From: Ruminiclostridium sp.
Lineage (GTDB): Bacteria; Bacillota; Clostridia; DSM-8532
Length of the DNA stretch: 10,445 bases
Assembly (NCBI GenBank): GCA_003535195.1
Contig: DOHN01000151.1
Coordinates: forward strand, 5,025-15,469
Direction of reading: 5' to 3'
Part shown: positions 5,641-10,445 of the stretch, in pieces
How positions within the stretch are numbered: the first letter of the stretch is position 1
How the letters are laid out: each line of letters begins with the position of its first letter
Notes under the pieces: generated by a model
What the model was told of the DNA's origin: nothing
Seen by the model: the letters and a program-made list of their open reading frames with translations, nothing else
Database searches by the model: none
Made by a program: the position numbers and the translations under genes

Positions 5641-7104
5641 TTAGGCCCAGTGGTCCGAAAGCTTCTGGTCTGTTTCCGGAATCATAATGCTTTCGGAAAA
5701 ATCCATTAATTCTATATTGCCCCGGGTCAGATATTTATTGAGCGCCTTCAGTTCCTCTTCAGAGTCCAGCAGCTCTGCGGGAGTTTTGTCATGAATGCAG
5801 CTAAAAGAGGAAACAAGGCCTGCGGCTTCCCCCACTGTTATTCTGGTGGGGAGGCTTCCCGCGCTGGTTGCCGCAAGAGAGGCGAAAGAAGCTTTTGCAC
5901 CGGTCATCATAACATTGTCCAGGTTAGAAGGAATAATGGAGCCAAGGGGTATGGAATAAACAACAGGCTTTGTTACAATATAGTCCACATTTTTATCAGC
6001 AAATTTGCCAGCATCCACCGCCTCTGAACAGAGGGCAATTTTTTCCTTAAAATTTCTGTTTTCCAGAATATCCGACACAGCGAGCCGGTAGCGTCCCTCA
6101 AAATGCCTGTATTCAGGGATGAAAAAGCTTTCCGGACTGGCTTTATACGTGCAGTCCTTAAAAGCCGCCAGCACATTCTTTAAATATGCGGTCAGCATGA
6201 TGGCTTCTTCCTCAGCGCTGGCATAGGCTTCTGTAATCTCCTGCTGGTTCTCCACGTTTACGCCAAAAACCTCAAGACCGCTTATGACCAGTTCATTGTC
6301 ATTGAGGATGATAAAAGAAGGAGACAGGATCTTCGTGTTGGCATTAACCCTTTGGTAGGCCAGCAGCACCAGCTGAAACTCATCGACGAAAGCAGTCGTC
6401 TTCTTGACTTTTTTCAGTGCTTCGGTATCCACACCTGAGATCTTAAAATTAAATTTCAACGGAGCGTATGTATCTTTCAGCCCCACATCTTCTGAGCCTT
6501 TAAAATACGGCGTATTGCAAAGCATCAGCAAATCCCCATCCCGGGTGGCATCAATAAAATTCCTGGCCCTGTAGCGGTGGACACCGTCGGTCTGCTGAAC
6601 CAGTATGCTTGTTACCCGTTCCCCCTTGAGCTTCACATCCAGTACCATACTGTCGTAGATTACATCCAGATTTTCTTCCGATTCTGCCAGCTTCTGAGCC
6701 GCTTTTTCGTAGTCCTCCCCGGTAAAGCCCAGCTTAAAGCTGCCGAATATCTCTTCATAGATGCCCTTGTTCAGAATCACTTTTCCTTTACTGGCAATGG
6801 TCTGCTGAGGATGTATTTCAGCAATCATGCTCTTTTTAAAATAACCTCCCAGGTCCTTGTCGGCTGTGATCAAAAGCGTTTTAACGCCGGTTCTGGCACA
6901 GGCGAGAGCAGAGGCCACGCCTTCCGGGTCAGACCCTATGACGATAGTGGAATATTCATCTACATCAAGATCGAGATCCTCCCGGCCAATACCGATATAA
7001 TTCTTCAGGGAGGTCCCTGTAAACAGCGGCCTTAACCCGAACCAGATAATTATGGCAAACAGCAAAGCTATAATAATGATTTTTAACAAGCGTTCATTCT
7101 TCAT
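5641..7104 (-). CDS. Membrane-anchored FAD-dependent oxidoreductase homologue, truncated by a stop in its SLH-like tail
   Basis: 487 residues to the TAA; 616 if read through. Residues 7-27 form an uncleaved-signal or anchor helix, so the bulk should lie outside the cytoplasm. The dinucleotide fold begins IVIGSDPEGVASALACARTG (54-73): the usual GxGxxG is GSDPEG, with Asp replacing the middle Gly. LGG follows at 85-87. FIDATRDGDLLML (183-195) is a variant of DATGDGDL. The FIPEYRHFEGRYRL stretch (328-341) and the closing SIPLGSIIPSNLDNVMMTG (384-402) with PTRITVGEAAG (419-429) place it in the FAD_oxidored (PF12831-like) group. Substrate is unknown. Start ATG 7104 has GGGGAT at 7112-7117 upstream. 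It stands alone, 137 bp after the ABC operon. Loss of the tail would leave it membrane-tethered but without wall binding. FAD binding is not certain given the altered motifs. Confidence 0.75.
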   Translation of the reverse strand: MKNERLLKIIIIALLFAIIIWFGLRPLFTGTSLKNYIGIGREDLDLDVDEYSTIVIGSDPEGVASALACARTGVKTLLITADKDLGGYFKKSMIAEIHPQQTIASKGKVILNKGIYEEIFGSFKLGFTGEDYEKAAQKLAESEENLDVIYDSMVLDVKLKGERVTSILVQQTDGVHRYRARNFIDATRDGDLLMLCNTPYFKGSEDVGLKDTYAPLKFNFKISGVDTEALKKVKKTTAFVDEFQLVLLAYQRVNANTKILSPSFIILNDNELVISGLEVFGVNVENQQEITEAYASAEEEAIMLTAYLKNVLAAFKDCTYKASPESFFIPEYRHFEGRYRLAVSDILENRNFKEKIALCSEAVDAGKFADKNVDYIVTKPVVYSIPLGSIIPSNLDNVMMTGAKASFASLAATSAGSLPTRITVGEAAGLVSSFSCIHDKTPAELLDSEEELKALNKYLTRGNIELMDFSESIMIPETDQKLSDHWA

Positions 7105-7241
7105 CTCTAATATCCCCGTCAGAAAAGCTAATAATTATGTTCCATTATCTTTATCGTAAAAAAAGACAGAAAAAGAAAGGGGGCACTGAAAAAGGCGCAT
7201 TTCCGTAAGGGACATTTTATGAACTTATGGGAAAATGATTA
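7105..7241 (-). other. Intergenic region between the ABC operon and the oxidoreductase
   Basis: 137 bp with no convincing terminator or full promoter. A -10-like CATAAT (7134-7139) and GATAAT (7144-7149) exist on the minus strand but lack a good -35. Plus strand 7158-7195 is almost pure purine (38 nt). An octamer GAACTTAT occurs at 7221-7228 and 7245-7252, each followed by GGGA (directly or after one base); the second copy overlaps the end of the lipoprotein gene. Confidence 0.5.
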
Positions 7242-8240
7242 TTAGAACTTATCGGGATAGAAACCCTTTGCGAGCTTCTCGACCGTATGGGCCATGCGGT
7301 TGCCGGGCAGCACGCTTTCAAGCTCAATGACAACAAATTGGTCGTTTTTTACGCAGTCGAGCTGCGAGAGCATATCGTTGGCTTTGATTTCAGCGATTTT
7401 CTGCTCGACGGAAGGGGAATCGTAGTCATGAACCAGAATCACATCGGGCTCACGGGCAAGGACCTCCTCATAGCTGACGGTGATCCATGCTTTTTCGGTA
7501 AGATCTCCAAACAGGTTCTCGCCGCCCGCCATGCTGATAAGCAGGGATTCAAAATTCTTGCCGCTGCAGGTGAAAACACCGTCGCTGCCGCTGTCATAAA
7601 CAAGCACTTTAGGCGCTTTAAGACCGCCGATTTTATCTTCCACTGCGCCAATCCGCGTTTTTGGGTCTTCCACAAAGGCAGCGGCTTTATCTTCAACACC
7701 AAAAATCTTTCCGATATCAAGAATTTCCTGATACTGCTGCTCCATTGTGGCAGCCGCGTTCATATAAGTGGTGATGCCATATCCGGCCAGCTCGTCAATA
7801 TCCAGGCCGCTGCCGCCAAATTCCCAGTCGATGCCGTAGATAAAGTCCGCACCGCTGGAAATAACCGCCTCACGGGTAGCGGAGCCGTAATTGAGTTCAG
7901 GGATTTTCGCAAAAGCCCCGGCATATTCCGGCAATGGGCCGCGGCTGTGATTTTTCAGGCTGCTGCCTGCAATATAATCAGTGAGGCCAAGGGCGACGAA
8001 CAGCTCGGTGCAGTTAGGACCGAGGGTCAAAACCTTAGCGGGCTTTGCAGATACGGTAACTTCTCTGCCATAATTATCGAAGGTCATAGGATATGGCGCA
8101 CCTGTTCCGGTGCCGGAAGGCGAGGGTGTCCCTGCCGAGGGTGAAGCCGAAAGCGTTGTTTCAGCTGGTTTTCCACAGGCAGAAAAAGCAAGGGTAAGTG
8201 TGAGAAGCAATGCGGTTACAGGCAAAAGTGTTTTTTTCAT
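7242..8240 (-). CDS. Metal-chelate ABC transporter substrate-binding lipoprotein (BtuF/FepB-type)
   Basis: 332-residue surface lipoprotein that captures an iron-siderophore, haem or cobalamin-like ligand and delivers it to the permease. Signal peptide 1-21 with lipobox FSAC and modified Cys22; a Ser/Thr/Pro/Gly-rich linker at about 27-50; then a Peripla_BP_2 (PF01497-like) fold starting MTFDNYGREVTV (52-63) and VLTLGPNCTELFVALG (70-85). Glu79 and Glu258/259 (VSYEEVLAREPDVILV) sit where family members carry the salt-bridge glutamates that contact permease arginines. Repeated hallmarks ADFIYG (131-136) and the long linking helix near 163-190 fit. Start chosen at ATG 8240 because AGGAGGA lies at 8246-8252, although the frame is open to 8282. 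It is third in the operon, 34 nt after the ATPase. The ligand cannot be told from sequence. Confidence 0.9.
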   Translation of the reverse strand: MKKTLLPVTALLLTLTLAFSACGKPAETTLSASPSAGTPSPSGTGTGAPYPMTFDNYGREVTVSAKPAKVLTLGPNCTELFVALGLTDYIAGSSLKNHSRGPLPEYAGAFAKIPELNYGSATREAVISSGADFIYGIDWEFGGSGLDIDELAGYGITTYMNAAATMEQQYQEILDIGKIFGVEDKAAAFVEDPKTRIGAVEDKIGGLKAPKVLVYDSGSDGVFTCSGKNFESLLISMAGGENLFGDLTEKAWITVSYEEVLAREPDVILVHDYDSPSVEQKIAEIKANDMLSQLDCVKNDQFVVIELESVLPGNRMAHTVEKLAKGFYPDKF

Positions 8241-8245
8241 TTTAT

Positions 8246-8252
8246 TCCTCCT
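8246..8252 (-). promoter_or_regulatory. Shine-Dalgarno deciding the lipoprotein start
   Basis: AGGAGGA on the minus strand, 5 nt from ATG 8240. The in-frame ATG at 8282 overlaps the end of the ATPase gene, lacks a comparable site, and would add 14 residues before the signal peptide. Confidence 0.85.
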
Positions 8253-8274
8253 AAAATATTGGCAAAAATCATAC

Positions 8275-9051
8275 TTATACACCGATTCCGGCGGGCAAAA
8301 AGGTAATGGATACCTTCCCGGTCATTGGATGGGTCGCGGCATCGCAGCGGGCGCCATATACATTAAAGATATTTTCCGGAGTGAGCACCTCGTCGGGCGT
8401 TCCCTGCAAAACGATCCGGCCTTCCTTAAGCACATAGATGCGGTCGCAGTACAGCGCCGCCATGTTCAAATCGTGGATAGCGGAAAGAACCGTGACCCCC
8501 AGCCGCTTTATAAAATCGAAAATCTGCATCTGGTAGCTTATGTCAAGATGGTTGGTCGGTTCGTCCAACAAAAGAAAATCACTTTCCTGCGCGATGACAC
8601 GGGCTATGATAACACGCTGTTTTTCACCGCCCGACAGGTGGAGATAATTGCGTTTTGACATCTTCTCCATACCCAGATGCTCCAGTGCGTGGCGGACGAT
8701 ATATTTATCGTGGGCGTTGTCGATGTCAAACAGCTTCTTGTGCGGACTCCTGCCCATCGCAACAATTTCCTCGACGAGAAAATCAAAGGGAACATCGTTT
8801 TCCTGTCCCACGACGCCCAGCTTTAAAGCCGACTTTTTATGGCTCATGGCAAGAAGATTTTCTCCGTCTAATAGAACGGTTCCGCTGTCCGGCGCCAGCG
8901 CCCGGTAAAGATTTTTAAGCACCGTGGACTTTCCGCTGCCGTTGGGCCCGATCAGGCCTACGAACTCCCCCTTCTTAACGTGAAGGCTGATATCGTCGAC
9001 AGCTTCCTTTTCGCCGTAGGAAAATGTAAGATTTTCAATTTGCAAGCGCAT
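8275..9051 (-). CDS. Metal-chelate ABC transporter ATP-binding protein (FecE/BtuD/FhuC-type)
   Basis: 258-residue cytosolic ATPase that powers uptake by the adjacent permease. All nucleotide-binding motifs are intact: Walker A GPNGSGKST (35-43), Q-loop Gln83 in VGQEN, signature LSGGEKQR (139-146), Walker B FLLLDEP (159-165), D-loop NHLD (167-170) and switch His193 in AIHDLN. The spacing and VVGQENDVPFDFLVEEIVAMGR stretch fit the FecE/FhuC importer subfamily. Start is ATG 9051: the ABC domain begins at once (MRLQIENLTFSYG) and AGGGGAG lies at 9060-9066; the longer open frame reaching 9249 only adds permease antiframe sequence. It starts 16 nt after the permease stop. Confidence 0.93.
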   Translation of the reverse strand: MRLQIENLTFSYGEKEAVDDISLHVKKGEFVGLIGPNGSGKSTVLKNLYRALAPDSGTVLLDGENLLAMSHKKSALKLGVVGQENDVPFDFLVEEIVAMGRSPHKKLFDIDNAHDKYIVRHALEHLGMEKMSKRNYLHLSGGEKQRVIIARVIAQESDFLLLDEPTNHLDISYQMQIFDFIKRLGVTVLSAIHDLNMAALYCDRIYVLKEGRIVLQGTPDEVLTPENIFNVYGARCDAATHPMTGKVSITFLPAGIGV

Positions 9052-9067
9052 CCGTCCCTCTCCCCTC

Positions 9068-10141
9068 TTACCTGTGTTCTTTTGTATTGCGCTTAAGCAG
9101 CCAGATAAACAGCGGCCCGCCAAGGATTGCCGTGAGAATTCCCACCGGCAGTTCTTCAGGCGCGAGCACCATCCTCGCCGCCACATCGACCCAAACAACA
9201 AGAATCCCGCCCAAAAGCGCCGATATGGGCAGCACCTTGCGGTGATCACCGCCCACCAGCAGACGGGTAAAATGCGGAACCATGAGACCTACGAAGCCGA
9301 TTGTCCCGCTGACCGCAATGGTCACGCCCGCCATCAGCGAAGCTACCAGCACAAGCATTTTTTGGAGCCGACGCACATTGACGCCCAAAGCCCCTGCGCT
9401 TTCATCCCCCAAAAGCAGCAGGTTAAGTCCCCGATAGTTAATCATCAGCACAGTCATGCAGATGACCAGGACAGCCAGCGGCAATGTAAGGTATCCCCAT
9501 TTTGCTCCGGCAAGGCTGCCCGACATCCAAAAGGTCGCATTATGCAGGCCGAGCGCGTTTGGCGCGCTGAGGGTAATGATGCGCGTAACGCCGTCCATAA
9601 TCATGGAGACCGCAACGCCGGAAAGCAAAAGCTGGGTAATGTTGATGCGTCCCCGTACCCGTGAAATGGTATAGACAAAAATAATTGTCGCTGCCGAGCC
9701 GATGAAGGCGCTGATGGAAAGTGAATATTCTCCCAAAAAGGAAAACGCGCCGAACAGCATGCCCAGTGTCGCTGTAGCCGCCGCGCCCGATGATACGCCC
9801 AGAATAAACGGGTCGGCCAAATGGTTGCGCACCAGAGCCTGCATGGTCACGCCGGTTACTGCGAGCGACGCGCCCACCACCATGCCGAGGCATACCCTAG
9901 GCAGGCGCAGGCCGAGGACGATATTCTGATCAAGCTGTTCCCATGTATGCGGTATAGCCTCTTCAAGCCCGGGGATACGGCTGAGCAGTATTTTCATCAC
10001 CTTCTCCGGCGCGACCGTGACGGGACCAAGCCCAATGCCAAACAGCAGCGACGCCACCGCTAAAACAATTAAGACAGCGATGATGACGCCCATATTAGGA
10101 TTGGCACGGTTAAATATTTTTTTTACGAACCCCGTTCTCAT
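9068..10141 (-). CDS. Metal-chelate ABC transporter permease (FecCD/BtuC family)
   Basis: 357-residue inner-membrane permease that probably acts as a homodimer with the downstream ATPase, since only one permease gene is seen. A hydrophobic helix at about 18-38 is followed by the family landmarks: RLPRVCLGMVVGASLAVTG (79-97), MQALVRNHLADPFILGVSSG (100-119), the cytoplasmic coupling stretch GDESAGALGVNVRRLQ (245-260), SGTIGFVGLMVPHFTRLL (278-295) with GGDHRKVLP (297-305), and EELPVGILTAILGGPLFIWLL (329-349). Hydrophobic runs are consistent with the roughly ten helices usual for the family, and length is typical. Start ATG 10141 has AAGGAG at 10148-10153. It is first in a three-gene importer operon whose leader (to about 10371) holds attenuator-like hairpins. 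Confidence 0.93.
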   Translation of the reverse strand: MRTGFVKKIFNRANPNMGVIIAVLIVLAVASLLFGIGLGPVTVAPEKVMKILLSRIPGLEEAIPHTWEQLDQNIVLGLRLPRVCLGMVVGASLAVTGVTMQALVRNHLADPFILGVSSGAAATATLGMLFGAFSFLGEYSLSISAFIGSAATIIFVYTISRVRGRINITQLLLSGVAVSMIMDGVTRIITLSAPNALGLHNATFWMSGSLAGAKWGYLTLPLAVLVICMTVLMINYRGLNLLLLGDESAGALGVNVRRLQKMLVLVASLMAGVTIAVSGTIGFVGLMVPHFTRLLVGGDHRKVLPISALLGGILVVWVDVAARMVLAPEELPVGILTAILGGPLFIWLLKRNTKEHR

Positions 10142-10194
10142 GCTCTTCTCCTTTTGGAATGTTTATCTCTCCCGTTTTTTTTGAATATTTGGAC

Positions 10195-10259
10195 AAAAAA
10201 AACAGCCCCTTGTGATGAACAAAACCGTTTCCGCGGTTTCATCCAACCTTCGTGGCTGG
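10195..10259 (-). terminator. Attenuator-like terminator in the importer leader
   Basis: On the minus strand CAGCC (10254-10258) can pair with GGCTG (10203-10207), which is followed at once by eight U residues (10195-10202). Nested inside are GATGAA/TTCATC (10238-10243 with 10214-10219) and ACCG/CGGT (10234-10237 with 10224-10227), closing a 6-nt loop. The 5' CCAGCC (10254-10259) can instead pair locally with GGTTGG (10243-10248), which would release GGCTG. It lies about 110-175 nt after the predicted start site and about 55 nt before the permease ATG. The alternative pairings suggest, but do not prove, conditional termination. Confidence 0.5.
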
Positions 10260-10377
10260 TCTATCCTAAATACTATTTTATAAAGCTTTTAATATGCAAA
10301 AAGCATAAATCTGTTTTAAACATAGAAAAGTGCCAATTCTGAGGTACATTCGACTTTCTTAGCCGAAATCTTCCGAT

Positions 10378-10407
10378 ATTATACCATGAACGCTTCATGA
10401 CCGTCAA
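10378..10407 (-). promoter_or_regulatory. SigA-type promoter of the importer operon
   Basis: Minus strand: TTGACG (10402-10407, 5 of 6), an 18-bp spacer, and a perfect TATAAT (10378-10383). This is the strongest promoter-like sequence in the window. Transcription would begin near 10371, leaving a leader of about 230 nt before the permease ATG. Confidence 0.8.
10385..10399. promoter_or_regulatory. Perfect palindrome between -35 and -10: candidate operator
   Basis: CATGAA-CGC-TTCATG, a 15-bp perfect inverted repeat (6-3-6) lying wholly inside the spacer of the importer promoter. A dimeric repressor bound there would block RNA polymerase. It does not match the classical Fur 19-bp box or a DtxR-type box as I know them. 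The regulator is not identified. Confidence 0.65.
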
Positions 10408-10445
10408 GCGGCAAATCAACTGTTCAGCTCCGACGAGTAAAATTA

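Larger units (their letters stand above)
10142..10445 (-). other. Gene-free upstream region of the importer operon
   Basis: 304 bp without a credible gene. From its upstream end it holds a promoter with a palindrome in the spacer (10378-10407), an A/T-rich leader (about 10265-10371), a hairpin group ending in a U8 tract (10195-10259), a second T-rich stretch and the permease ribosome site (10148-10153). A 23-codon reading frame starts at an ATG on the minus strand near 10345 but has no ribosome site. Nothing was recognised in 10408-10445. Confidence 0.6.

Noticed and set aside
7287..8144. Long plus-strand frame opposite the lipoprotein
   Set aside because: Antisense shadow of a confidently identified gene; no ribosome site or family match.
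9052..9249. N-terminal extension of the ABC ATPase to 9249
   Set aside because: It is overlap with the permease gene in another frame; the ABC fold and ribosome site define ATG 9051.
10200..10259. T-box leader (ACCGCGG next to UGG resembles the T-box core)
   Set aside because: Five bases separate UGG from ACCGCGG instead of one, no Stem I or specifier loop is visible, and the downstream genes are not amino-acid related.
10154..10342. 62-residue plus-strand reading frame
   Set aside because: No ribosome site, no recognisable protein, and it lies antisense to the importer leader.
10142..10371. Cobalamin riboswitch for the importer
   Set aside because: The conserved B12-box and GCCACTG-type core were not found on the minus strand.

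Overview
The window looks like chromosomal DNA of a low-to-moderate GC Gram-positive bacterium, most likely a clostridial Firmicute. Evidence for this is strong AGGAGG-type Shine-Dalgarno sites, a lipobox-type substrate-binding lipoprotein, a DUF4330 protein, an S-layer homology (SLH)-like wall-binding tail, and a TagA/WecG-family glycosyltransferase. The species cannot be named from sequence alone. No rRNA, tRNA, CRISPR array, insertion sequence or phage gene was seen.

Left block (1-4336, minus strand): a cell-surface polysaccharide operon read from right to left. The order is UDP-N-acetyl-D-mannosamine dehydrogenase (wecC), a GT-B glycosyltransferase coupled to it by a GTGA overlap, a membrane-anchored DUF4330 protein, and an O-antigen ligase/polymerase-like membrane protein that runs off the left edge. 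A good SigA-type promoter (4308-4336) precedes wecC. Divergent from it on the plus strand is a WecG/TagA-family (GT26) glycosyltransferase, with its own promoter and a leader carrying two predicted hairpins. Together these genes would oxidise UDP-ManNAc to UDP-ManNAcA, build a lipid-linked glycan and polymerise or ligate it, probably to make a secondary cell-wall polymer or exopolysaccharide.

Middle (5254-7104, minus strand): a membrane-anchored FAD-dependent oxidoreductase homologue whose reading frame is cut by a TAA exactly inside an SLH-like domain (HWA-stop-RYV). The same frame then continues open for 128 codons. This looks like a recently inactivated or truncated surface protein and is the most striking local anomaly. 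SLH domains bind secondary cell-wall polymers, so its position beside polysaccharide genes makes sense.

Right block (7242-10141, minus strand): a compact metal-chelate (siderophore, haem or cobalamin type) ABC importer operon in the order permease, ATPase, substrate-binding lipoprotein. It is preceded by a near-consensus promoter at 10378-10407 whose spacer holds a perfect 6-3-6 palindrome (a likely operator). A leader of about 230 nt follows, containing competing hairpins and a U8 tract that look like a transcription attenuator. No known riboswitch class was recognised there.
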